From Bacteroidota bacterium (GTDB lineage: Bacteria > Bacteroidota > Bacteroidia > NS11-12g > UBA9320): a DNA stretch of 64,000 nucleotides. Both the position numbers and the translations under genes were made by a program. Each line of letters starts with the position of its first letter. Within the stretch, counting starts at the first letter, position 1. The DNA lies in contig NVWV01000006.1 in assembly GCA_002746305.1 (NCBI GenBank), positions 186,001-250,000 of the forward strand. The letters are read 5' to 3'. Positions 1 through 7,908 of the stretch are shown piece after piece. The notes beneath the pieces were generated by a model. The model worked only from the letters and a program-made list of their open reading frames with translations, was not told where the DNA came from and searched no databases.

Positions 1-3000
1 TATTATAAACAATATAAAGCCCTGAAGGTGATGTATAGTTATTATTATCTCTCACAAAATTTCCAGTAATCACTGAAGAATCCTGATAGTATGAGTATAA
101 ACCTCTGTAGTAGAAACTGTCAATTGTATTGTTTGTAAATTCATTCAAAAGACCTCTATTTGAACTGTTGGCATTTCCGTAAATACCATAAGAACCATTA
201 AATATTTCATTGTTGTCAAATATCAAGTGATCATTTACGCCTCCTGTATTAAAGTAAACAGTTGCGATATTCGTTGAAGTCGTAGACGGACTAGCCTTGC
301 CTATTATTCTATTATTAGTCAACGAAACATGAGAATTATCTTGACTAAACTCAACAGCAGTTGCATAGTTAGATCCTGTAGCTCTTATTTCAATACCATC
401 AATAGAAACATATGAAGCATTTTCGAAGGCCAATACATAATTATCTAAAGAACCACTAGCTGCATAGGTAAGGACTGGCATTGACGTATTTCCTGGAGCA
501 CTTACTACAGAAAGCGTATTCGAAGATGACAGACCTTTTATAGCAGATACAAAAACCTGCTCATTATAAATACCTTGTCTTACCTCCAGAGTAACAGAAG
601 AACACATTCCTTTGATAATCAAATCAGCTCCCACATCTGCAAAAGTTGCATAATCAGGAGTCGTTCCTCCTACAGTATACGTACCAGACAATGCGGCACG
701 AATAGTATCTGTAATCAAAGTATCATTTGACGTATTAGGATCTACAAAACCATTTGGGTTAGATGTATAGAATCTGAAATTATATTTATCTATAGCTATA
801 GTGAAGTTACCTGTGTTTACAGCAATTCCTTGACCAGAAAGTAAAGCACCTGTCCAGTTTGTTGTATCCAATACTACATAAGCACCTGCATTTACAGCTA
901 CCTCTCTAATAATCATAACTGATTTTAACGTATCTGTAGCAAAGTTGAATAACTCTACTTCAAGAGAATTTACACCTGCACAATATGTTCCTCCTTCTAA
1001 AGAAACAATTCCTGCATCCACTGGAGGAGGAGTAAATTCATCAGCACCTATATCCGGATTAGTTACACTCCTAGCATCACCATCGATATCCTCTGTGACG
1101 TAAGCCAATACTTTACCTGAATTATTGATAGCAGCCGAAGTACTATGCAAATCATCAATATCTGCAAATAATGGGTTGGCAACTATAGAATTTGCATCGA
1201 AACCACTTGCAGCTTGTAAGTCCGCTAAAGTAGCTTGAGCAGAACCCCAATACGCAATATTTGTTCCTTCTGCATAAAGACTGTTATAATCACAATCTAC
1301 AATTCCAGAAGTGGCAGTAGTTGCGTAAAGTGCATACCCAACTCCATAATGTGCTAAAGCATTGTTGTAAGCACGAATTGAGTCTCCTGCCAAAGAAGCA
1401 TATAAATATAGTGCTCTAGAAGAAGTACTACCTCCATATAGTGAAATACTATTGTTCGCTACATGGTTATTTTCGGCAGCATATATCTCAATACCATATA
1501 CTGTACCTGAGGCACTCGCACTATACATCGAAACCATATTATTTTTAATAACAGTAGGCTTAGATGCTGTACCATCATTATAATCTAAGTACATACCAAA
1601 TGGAGAAGAAGAGCCTCCTATTAATACCGTATTTGCATCTACAAGTAAGGAGTTATTATTGTTTGCAAAAATTCCTCGAGGAGAAGTATATTCATCGTTG
1701 TCTTTAATAAAGTTACCCGTAATTTCTATTTCTTGTTGATAGTACGATTGAATACCATAGTTGTAAAAACTGTCAATAGTATTATTTGTTATACTGTTCC
1801 CACCTTCAAGAGCACTAGAACCTCCATAAATGTAAATACCTATTGACCCATTCAAGATTGTATTGTTTTCTATAGTAATATTTTCATCTAAACTAGATGT
1901 CGTGTTACAGAACAAAACAGCATAGTTTGTAGATGTAGAATTGTCTACATACTTACCTCTAAGAACCGAGTTTGAAATTGTGATATCATTATTGTCATTT
2001 GATAACACAACAACGCGTGAATAAGAAGAACCTGTAGCATTAAGTTCCAAGCTATCCACTGTGATAAATGACGAATTATTAAATTGGAATACATAGTTAC
2101 TACTAGTTCCAGTTGCAGCGAAATTGAACACTGGCAATTGAGTATTAGAAGGATGACTTACTACTTTAAGTGTATTACTTGCACTAAGCCCAGAGATGTC
2201 ACCAAAAACTACTTGTTCTGAATATGTTCCTTCATGAACTAACAATCTAACACTTCCACAAAGCCCAGTTGTATCAAAATCAGCGATTGCATCACTAAGT
2301 GTTGCGTAATCAGGAGTACCTGTGCCCCCAATTGTGTATTCACCACTCTTGCCAGCAACAACTGTAATTTCCATTGTGTCATTAAAAACAGCACCATCAG
2401 CAACTCCATTTGGAGAAGAGCTCCATATTTTAACCAATTGAGAACTTCCTGATGTCACAGAAATAGATCCTAAGGAAACTGAAGCCGTCTGACCTGTTAA
2501 AAGAGTATCGGACCAAATAAATGGTGTTTGACTAGCTCCATTTACAGTCCAATTGATAGTAGCACTTTTCAAAGAGTCTGAACCGCCATTTAAAAGGTTC
2601 ACCACCACAGCTTGCGATCCAACACAAGGAACTTCAACAGGTGAAGTAATTGCAGATATACCAGCATCATCTGTCGGTGCAGTATAGGTATAGGTAATTC
2701 TAATATTAGGCCTACTAGAAGAGGTTGATGAAAGTGTAGTTGGTTGTGAACTATTGTTCGCATAAAAAGCTCTCGTTGCCGGAGCTGTACCGTACAACCA
2801 ACTAAAAGAACCTGAAGTAGGAGTAGTTGAAGAAGGAGCTGAAACATCCCAATCTGCAACTATCTGTAAAGATTGCCCTGTATATGTAAACGGAGTTAAT
2901 GAAAACTCATACCAACCAACGGTCGACTGTACGTTATCTGTAACATTAAAAGAATCTCTAAACACACGAGTACTGGCAGCTGTTACTGCGGTCCAAGCTG

Positions 3001-3328
3001 TACTAGATGACGTGGTGGCACTTGTATTTGCCATCCAAATATCCATGTATGCATAATCAGAAGTAACCAAGGTATCTATGGAATTTTTGAACCATTCAAT
3101 TTTTTGAATCTCCGCTCCAGTTGGGATATTAAGTTCAGAATTAGTATAGAGGTATCCATACCTAGAATAGTCATAACCACTCCCAGCACTTGACCTATAA
3201 ATCGGACCATAAGTATGCCCGGAACTAGTTCCTGTGCCTATCGTAATAGTTGTTTGGGCATTCCCTGTATAGCTAATTAAAGCTAAAAAGATAAAGACCA
3301 GAAATCGTAATAAAATTTTGTTTTTCAT
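1..3328 (-). CDS. Giant secreted beta-helix surface protein, 3' end beyond window
   Basis: An open frame runs from an ATG at 3328 to the window edge (about 1,109 codons) with no stop, so the C-terminus is missing. It begins with a signal peptide (MKNKILLRFLVFIFLALISY, cleavage after GNAQ). Residues about 25-215 form a Gly/Ser/Thr-rich beta region. Then come two tandem modules of about 553 residues, each starting with a CARDB-like stretch (DAGI... near residues 220 and 770) and continuing with a right-handed parallel beta-helix region starting near residues 327 (SGEYTIGG) and 881 (SGTYTVGG). The helix parts carry Asn-rich turns such as ITNNTIDSFY and FTNNTIDSFY. Module 2 is cut off by the edge. 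The protein is probably exported and anchored by T9SS, since such proteins usually end in a sorting domain, but that part is not visible. It is an adhesin or polysaccharide-associated protein by fold only; no enzyme motif is claimed. Confidence 0.85.
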   Translation of the reverse strand, partial: MKNKILLRFLVFIFLALISYTGNAQTTITIGTGTSSGHTYGPIYRSSAGSGYDYSRYGYLYTNSELNIPTGAEIQKIEWFKNSIDTLVTSDYAYMDIWMANTSATTSSSTAWTAVTAASTRVFRDSFNVTDNVQSTVGWYEFSLTPFTYTGQSLQIVADWDVSAPSSTTPTSGSFSWLYGTAPATRAFYANNSSQPTTLSSTSSSRPNIRITYTYTAPTDDAGISAITSPVEVPCVGSQAVVVNLLNGGSDSLKSATINWTVNGASQTPFIWSDTLLTGQTASVSLGSISVTSGSSQLVKIWSSSPNGVADGAVFNDTMEITVVAGKSGEYTIGGTGTPDYATLSDAIADFDTTGLCGSVRLLVHEGTYSEQVVFGDISGLSASNTLKVVSHPSNTQLPVFNFAATGTSSNYVFQFNNSSFITVDSLELNATGSSYSRVVVLSNDNNDITISNSVLRGKYVDNSTSTNYAVLFCNTTSSLDENITIENNTILNGSIGIYIYGGSSALEGGNSITNNTIDSFYNYGIQSYYQQEIEITGNFIKDNDEYTSPRGIFANNNNSLLVDANTVLIGGSSSPFGMYLDYNDGTASKPTVIKNNMVSMYSASASGTVYGIEIYAAENNHVANNSISLYGGSTSSRALYLYASLAGDSIRAYNNALAHYGVGYALYATTATSGIVDCDYNSLYAEGTNIAYWGSAQATLADLQAASGFDANSIVANPLFADIDDLHSTSAAINNSGKVLAYVTEDIDGDARSVTNPDIGADEFTPPPVDAGIVSLEGGTYCAGVNSLEVELFNFATDTLKSVMIIREVAVNAGAYVVLDTTNWTGALLSGQGIAVNTGNFTIAIDKYNFRFYTSNPNGFVDPNTSNDTLITDTIRAALSGTYTVGGTTPDYATFADVGADLIIKGMCSSVTLEVRQGIYNEQVFVSAIKGLSSSNTLSVVSAPGNTSMPVLTYAASGSLDNYVLAFENASYVSIDGIEIRATGSNYATAVEFSQDNSHVSLTNNRIIGKASPSTTSTNIATVYFNTGGVNDHLIFDNNEIFNGSYGIYGNANSSNRGLLNEFTNNTIDSFYYRGLYSYYQDSSVITGNFVRDNNNYTSPSGLYIVYN

Positions 3329-3491
3329 ATGTAATTATTTTTTATTTGAATCGGCCGCGAATCTATCCTTAACTAAGAAATAATAATGTCATTTTTTTAT
3401 AACGCTCCAAGAGTCTTTTATAGAGAAAAAAGACTTTTCAAATAGCTCTATATCAGACCAAACGGTCTAAAAAGGATTTTTAGATGTTTTA

Positions 3492-5138
3492 TTAAACTGT
3501 CTTAAAAAGTTCGAAGAAACTCTTGTTCTCAAAAGGGTCTGTTTGCACCTCTAAAACACCGGTTTTTCCACTGGACTTTAACAGGTCAAAACCCTGTGCA
3601 AACGCCCCGATTTTACACCCCTTAAAATAATCTAAGCCAAAATGCTCTGCCATTTTTTCTGCATCATGTCCATGTGGTGTAGTTTGAAGCTTCAATGAAT
3701 CCCCCATCTTGTCTGGACCGGATATCATCTCAAAGATGCCTCCAGATTGATTATTCAGTAAAATGATTTTTAAATTAGTAGGCAGCTTAGTATTGAACAA
3801 AGCATTTATATCATAAAAAAAAGCAACATCACCTGTTATCAAGTAAACATCTTCTTTGACGACTAATGCATTACCTACTGCTGTGCTTGTACAACCATCA
3901 ATACCACTTGTACCTCTATTACTATAGACAACATTATTACTTACGTCACTGTTGAGCAAAAAAGAAACATAACGCACTGGCATTGAATTACTCAAATGCA
4001 GAACAGCATCTTTCGGTAGATTATTAAGCACATAATTGGTTACACAAAACTCATTATACTGAGACCAATCCAATTGGCTAAACCGTATTTTAAACTCCTG
4101 AGTCATATTAAGCCATGCATTCACATATGCTCCGTCTCGTTCTCCATCTATATCATGTTCTCTTTCAGAGACCAATTTAATTTCAGAAGGATTTATTATT
4201 TGAGGATTAGTCCCAAACATATCCCCTACTTCATAATATTTACTCAGGTGAATGTGTTTTTCCGGCTTATGATGTTGCAAAAAGCGTTTCAAACCTTTGG
4301 ATATCGTAGTAGTACCCGTCGTAATTAATATGTCTGGTCTCAGTACACTCAAAAAATCTAAGCCATTTGACTTACTCTGAGCTGAGAACAACATTGAATC
4401 CCAATAATGTACATCACTCGTTTGATTACTCGTAATATCTGACAACATTACTGTGCCATCGTCACTTCCTATTACGATGTTCTCTCCATCCTCCATTCCA
4501 TTAAAAACAAGTACTTTCTTAAGACCGAAGTCTTCTCCTAAATGTGAAGCTATGGATGCCACGTTAACATTCTGCTGTATGGGCAGTTCTATGGCTGATT
4601 TATTTTTTAAGATTAAACCCTCCGTACTGAAAGAGTAAAATGGTTCCCGAATAGGGATATTAATATGTATTGGGCCACTAATTTCAGAGGTTAGACATTT
4701 GCTTACTCGATCTGCAATCTCCTTGAAAGAAGACTCATCCTCAAAGCTATCTGGTGTTTGAAACTCAGCTCTGATATGATTACTATACACTCCTTTTTGA
4801 CGAATAGCTTGGCCGTCCCAAGCATCTATTTTCTCAGCAGGTCTATCAGCAGTAAGAATAATCAACGGAACTCTAGCATAAAAAGCTTCCGCTATAGCAG
4901 GGTAATAGTTAAGTGTAGCAGTTCCACTGGTACAACTCAAAATCACTGGTTGATTAGTTGCCTTTGCCATGCCTAAAGCAACGAAGGCTGCACTTCTCTC
5001 ATCCACAATACTGTGACAAGTCACATCACTATTGTCCAAAGCATATAGAACAGGAGCATTTCTGCTACCTGGCGACACAACTGCGTGCTCACCTGGCAGA
5101 TAAGATATTAGTGTGTTGATACATGATTGGACGCTCAT
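3492..5138 (-). CDS. menD: 2-succinyl-5-enolpyruvyl-6-hydroxy-3-cyclohexene-1-carboxylate synthase (MenD)
   Basis: This 548-residue thiamine-diphosphate enzyme joins 2-oxoglutarate-derived succinic semialdehyde to isochorismate in menaquinone synthesis. It has the N-terminal MenD signature EHAVVSPGSRNAP (about residues 17-29), the conserved DERSAAFVALGMAKAT and SCTSGTATLNYYPAIAEA segments, and the DRP.E...WDGQAI region. The C-terminal ThDP/Mg region ITGDVAFFYDINALFN lies near residues 433-448 and is followed by NNQSGGIF. Length is normal for the family. The usual men gene neighbours (menB, menA, menE) are not in the window, and the flanking genes are unrelated. Menaquinone use fits the NDH-2-like gene downstream and a Bacteroidota respiratory chain. 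Confidence 0.95.
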   Translation of the reverse strand: MSVQSCINTLISYLPGEHAVVSPGSRNAPVLYALDNSDVTCHSIVDERSAAFVALGMAKATNQPVILSCTSGTATLNYYPAIAEAFYARVPLIILTADRPAEKIDAWDGQAIRQKGVYSNHIRAEFQTPDSFEDESSFKEIADRVSKCLTSEISGPIHINIPIREPFYSFSTEGLILKNKSAIELPIQQNVNVASIASHLGEDFGLKKVLVFNGMEDGENIVIGSDDGTVMLSDITSNQTSDVHYWDSMLFSAQSKSNGLDFLSVLRPDILITTGTTTISKGLKRFLQHHKPEKHIHLSKYYEVGDMFGTNPQIINPSEIKLVSEREHDIDGERDGAYVNAWLNMTQEFKIRFSQLDWSQYNEFCVTNYVLNNLPKDAVLHLSNSMPVRYVSFLLNSDVSNNVVYSNRGTSGIDGCTSTAVGNALVVKEDVYLITGDVAFFYDINALFNTKLPTNLKIILLNNQSGGIFEMISGPDKMGDSLKLQTTPHGHDAEKMAEHFGLDYFKGCKIGAFAQGFDLLKSSGKTGVLEVQTDPFENKSFFELFKTV

Positions 5139-5218
5139 TGATACAAAAATACGATGCTACCCCCTAGTAGTAACTAACAGCCTATTCAGGTACAACCAAC
5201 TATGTACAGTCTAACCGA

Positions 5219-5647
5219 CTATTTCAAGACTGCATGTCCAAATAAGACATCAAAATCCTCGCACCAAATCAGAACATTTTTAAACTTGCTAAGATCTGTA
5301 GTCGAAGAGGTTTTATAACTAAAACTTCCACTTACCGCCGTTAACTTACCTAACTCAATAAACTCATTATCAGACAAAGAAGTAGAAACATAAACTCTAA
5401 GGTCGGGGCCATTATCCGACTTAAAATCCTCAAACGCTATAGTTTGCTCTGTACCGTCATCAAAAACCGATATAGTACCACTTGTAGGATGTACATCGGA
5501 CATAAATGTTCCTGACAATGTTAAAGAATCTGAATCCATTGGCACAAAAGTATCGTTAACAACCGTTGGAGTTTCTTCTTTTGCACAAGATACTAGTGTG
5601 ACAATTGCTAAAAAGAATATAAAAAAATTTAAATTCAATAGTTTCAT
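5219..5647 (-). CDS. DM13-domain lipoprotein
   Basis: A 142-residue protein with a lipoprotein signal peptide (lipobox LVSCAKEE, lipidated Cys near residue 21). The mature part, from about residue 42, matches the DM13 electron-transfer-type domain: LSGTFMSDVHPTSGTISVF, the central GPDLRVYVS and the terminal WCEDFDVLFGHAVL. DM13 domains are small beta sandwiches with a conserved Cys, proposed to act in redox reactions; here the single mature-domain Cys lies in the C-terminal WCEDF. It is transcribed away from odhB, and the shared upstream region carries a strong palindrome at 5706-5732. Substrate or partner is unknown. Confidence 0.75.
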   Translation of the reverse strand: MKLLNLNFFIFFLAIVTLVSCAKEETPTVVNDTFVPMDSDSLTLSGTFMSDVHPTSGTISVFDDGTEQTIAFEDFKSDNGPDLRVYVSTSLSDNEFIELGKLTAVSGSFSYKTSSTTDLSKFKNVLIWCEDFDVLFGHAVLK

Positions 5648-5705
5648 TCGCTTTATTTTGGTAAGAACAACGGGACTAAGATAATAACTTACTTAATACA
5701 ATATC

Positions 5706-5732
5706 ATACTATTGTCAATTTGACAATGGTAT
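5706..5732. promoter_or_regulatory. 27-nt near-perfect palindrome between divergent genes
   Basis: The left arm ATACTATTGTCAA and right arm TTGACAATGGTAT are 13 nt each, separated by one T, and differ at one position. The palindrome lies about 60 bp upstream of the DM13 lipoprotein gene and about 120 bp upstream of odhB, where a dimeric repressor would bind. The binding protein is not identifiable from the sequence. Confidence 0.5.
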
Positions 5733-5827
5733 GCTCGAAAACACATATATACCAGGCACCTAAAGAAGTAAAATTACTAGTCTCGAAAACTTTAGGTTCT
5801 AATGAAGACTATCTACAAAACCTTTTT

Positions 5828-5835
5828 TACCTTTG
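5828..5835 (+). promoter_or_regulatory. Candidate -7 box for odhB
   Basis: TACCTTTG fits the Bacteroidota -7 consensus TAnnTTTG exactly and sits 16 nt before the odhB start codon. No clear TTTG -33 box is seen at the proper distance. Confidence 0.4.
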
Positions 5836-5851
5836 ACCTTCATTTAGAAAA

Positions 5852-7093
5852 ATGGCAATCGAATTAAAAATCCCTTCTGTGGGAGAATCAGTAACCCAAG
5901 TAACAATAGCTGCTTGGTTGAAAGAAGATGGTGAGTATGTAGAAATGGACGAAGCCGTAGCTGAACTAGAAAGTGACAAGGCTACCGTGGAACTCAATGC
6001 TGAAAAATCAGGTATCCTAAAAATATTGGTAGAAGAAGGCGAGGATGTTGAAATAGGTACAGTTGTAGCAAGTATAGATACAGATGCAGAAGCTCCTGCT
6101 GGATTAAGTGAGTCTAAGACTGAAAGCTCGGCTCCTGTAAAGGAAGAAACACCTGCTCCAATAATAGAAGCTCCAGCTTCCAAAGCAGACGTTTCTCAAA
6201 ATTATGCAACAGGTACGCCAAGTCCAGCTGCAGGTAAAATTCTAGCTGAAAAGGGAATTAATACCAGTGCCGTAAAAGGTACGGGAAAAGATGGTCGGAT
6301 TACCAAATATGATGCTATGATAGCGGAAGCCGGTGCCATGGACTACTCTACTCCTACCGAGCCTAGCAGAGGACAAGAACGTAAAAAAATGAGCAACTTG
6401 CGTAAGACCATTGCTCGTAGACTAGTGTCTGCTAAAAATGAAACAGCCATGCTGACCACCTTCAATGAGGTGAATATGCAGCCCATTTTTGATACCCGAA
6501 AAAAATACAAAGAGAAGTTTAAAGAAGCTCATGGCGTAGGCCTTGGTTTCATGTCATTCTTTACTAGGGCATGTGCTCTTGCTCTTCAGAAATATCCCAA
6601 AGTAAACGCTTTTTTAGATGGCGAAGAAATGGTAATGAATGACTTTGTTGATGTGTCTATTGCTGTAAGTAGCCCAAAAGGTCTTATGGTACCTGTAATG
6701 CGTAATGTGGAAAATATGACCATGTGGGAAATAGAAGGGGAAGTAAAACGTCTTGCTTTAAAGGCAAGAGATGCCAAGTTAACTATTCCTGAAATGACTG
6801 GAGGTACTTTTACCATCACCAATGGCGGTGTATTTGGCAGTATGCTCAGCACACCAATTATCAATCCTCCACAAAGTGCCATACTCGGCATGCACAATAT
6901 CGTGGAACGAGCGGTTGTAGAAAATGGAAACATTATAGCTCGACCAATTATGTATGTTGCTTTAAGTTATGATCATAGAATAATAGATGGTAAAGAATCT
7001 GTGGGATTCTTGGTAACTGTAAAAAACTATCTCGAAAATCCAGAAACCATGCTTATGGGTAAAGACCCGATGGAAATTCTGATGGGACTTTAA
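5852..7093 (+). CDS. odhB: 2-oxoglutarate dehydrogenase E2, dihydrolipoyl succinyltransferase
   Basis: A 413-residue TCA-cycle acyltransferase. The N-terminal lipoyl domain (about 1-78) carries the lipoylated lysine K43 in ESDKATVEL. An Ala/Pro/Glu-rich linker (about 80-120) leads to the E3-binding peripheral subunit domain ([28 protein letters not shown]). The catalytic CAT domain starts near residue 180 ([14 protein letters not shown]) and has the active-site motif DHRIIDG near residues 373-379. The FNEVNM and [22 protein letters not shown] segments fit the succinyltransferase rather than the acetyltransferase branch. No E1 (odhA) gene is adjacent in this window, so it is encoded elsewhere. 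A strong terminator follows. Confidence 0.95.
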   Translation: MAIELKIPSVGESVTQVTIAAWLKEDGEYVEMDEAVAELESDKATVELNAEKSGILKILVEEGEDVEIGTVVASIDTDAEAPAGLSESKTESSAPVKEETPAPIIEAPASKADVSQNYATGTPSPAAGKILAEKGINTSAVKGTGKDGRITKYDAMIAEAGAMDYSTPTEPSRGQERKKMSNLRKTIARRLVSAKNETAMLTTFNEVNMQPIFDTRKKYKEKFKEAHGVGLGFMSFFTRACALALQKYPKVNAFLDGEEMVMNDFVDVSIAVSSPKGLMVPVMRNVENMTMWEIEGEVKRLALKARDAKLTIPEMTGGTFTITNGGVFGSMLSTPIINPPQSAILGMHNIVERAVVENGNIIARPIMYVALSYDHRIIDGKESVGFLVTVKNYLENPETMLMGKDPMEILMGL

Positions 7094-7118
7094 GATTACG
7101 ACCATATTAAAATATTAG

Positions 7119-7147
7119 AGCCTTCACAAACGTGAGGGCTTTTTTTT
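7119..7147 (+). terminator. Rho-independent terminator after odhB
   Basis: The arms AGCCTTCAC and GTGAGGGCT pair over 9 positions (one G-U), around a short AAAC loop, and are followed by seven T residues. It lies 25 nt past the odhB stop. Confidence 0.85.
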
Positions 7148-7158
7148 AGTAGATGGAG

Positions 7159-7815
7159 TTAAACCACTTCTACCAACAAACGATTGGATACAGAACTACT
7201 TAAAGTGGTCTCTGAATAAGAAGCATAGGACACTGTTATGCTTTTATCAAATGGCTCGATTTGATGAGTTACAATTTCCGTCCCCAATTGCAGACCTTTT
7301 TTATTGAGATACAATAGGAATTCCGTAGAACTATCTCGAAGAGCTCTAACTACCACTTTACTATTCTCAGGAACTTGTGATAGTAATTTATAGTTGGGCT
7401 TATTATAATTTCCATTTTTGTCCGGTATAGGTGATCCATGAGGGTCAACTGAAGGGAATCCCATTAACTCATCCATACGATCAAACAATTTATCTGCTTT
7501 TATATGTTCTAATTCCTCTGCAATGTCATGAACCTCCTCCCAACCAAAGCCCATTACTTGTACCAAGAACATCTCAGACAATCGGTGTTTTCTTACAATT
7601 TGCATTGCGGCTTTTCTACCTTTATCTGTAAGCTTTAGAGGCTTATATTTTTCATATTTAATCCAACCTCTGTCGTGAAGCTTTTTCACCATGTCATTGA
7701 CAGTTGGTTTACTTACTTCCATCGTTTTACCTAGATCAGTTAAAGAAATCGCATCACTCTTTTGATGTAAAAAGTACAAAGCTTTAAGATAATTTTCCTT
7801 AGTTATGGTAGCCAT
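7159..7815 (-). CDS. DtxR/MntR-family metal-dependent transcriptional regulator
   Basis: A 218-residue regulator with an N-terminal winged helix (ISLTDLGKTMEVSKPTVNDMVKKL, about residues 23-46) and a wing (YEKYKPLKLTDKGR). The dimerisation/metal-binding region HRLSEMFLVQVMGFGWEEVHDIAEELEH has the spacing of the conserved His/Glu/Glu/His ligands. A C-terminal FeoA/SH3-like domain follows (about 145-218). Such proteins sense Fe2+ or Mn2+ and repress metal uptake genes. It is divergent from a TonB receptor, and a DtxR-like palindrome lies between them. Whether it senses iron or manganese cannot be decided from sequence, so I give no symbol; mntR is a common annotation in this phylum. Confidence 0.9.
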   Translation of the reverse strand: MATITKENYLKALYFLHQKSDAISLTDLGKTMEVSKPTVNDMVKKLHDRGWIKYEKYKPLKLTDKGRKAAMQIVRKHRLSEMFLVQVMGFGWEEVHDIAEELEHIKADKLFDRMDELMGFPSVDPHGSPIPDKNGNYNKPNYKLLSQVPENSKVVVRALRDSSTEFLLYLNKKGLQLGTEIVTHQIEPFDKSITVSYASYSETTLSSSVSNRLLVEVV

Positions 7816-7831
7816 ATCAACAATACAGGAA

Positions 7832-7839
7832 CAAATGTA
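7832..7839 (-). promoter_or_regulatory. Candidate -7 box for the metalloregulator gene
   Basis: On the minus strand this reads TACATTTG, an exact TAnnTTTG match 16 nt before the start codon. A -33 box is not evident. The operator lies about 22 nt upstream, so autoregulation is possible. Confidence 0.4.
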
Positions 7840-7858
7840 ATAGTATTTTCTAATTTTA

Positions 7859-7889
7859 TTTGTTAGGCTAGTCTAACTTTTTAATTTTG
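7859..7889 (+). promoter_or_regulatory. Promoter of the TonB receptor gene
   Basis: TTTG (7859-7862), a 19-nt spacer and TAATTTTG (7882-7889) match both the -33 and -7 elements of Bacteroidota housekeeping promoters. The predicted transcript would start near 7896, about 13 nt before the ATG. The metalloregulator operator occupies the spacer. Confidence 0.7.
7862..7877. promoter_or_regulatory. DtxR/MntR-type operator palindrome
   Basis: GTTAGGCTAGTCTAAC is an inverted repeat (two non-pairing positions) strongly resembling the core of DtxR/IdeR boxes (TTAGGnTAGnCTAA). It fills the spacer between the -33 and -7 boxes of the TonB receptor promoter, so a bound repressor would block RNA polymerase. 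Confidence 0.7.
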
Positions 7890-7908
7890 CAGTACAAATT
7901 ATTAAGGT

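Noticed and set aside
3400..3480. Hairpins AGTCTTTT/AAAAGACT and AGACC/GGTCT downstream of menD
   Set aside because: Neither is followed by a T-run on the menD strand, and the region is AT-rich; not supported as a terminator.
5144..5151. TATTTTTG -7 box ahead of menD
   Set aside because: The distance to the start codon (5 nt) would leave almost no leader and no -33 box is present; probably chance in AT-rich DNA.
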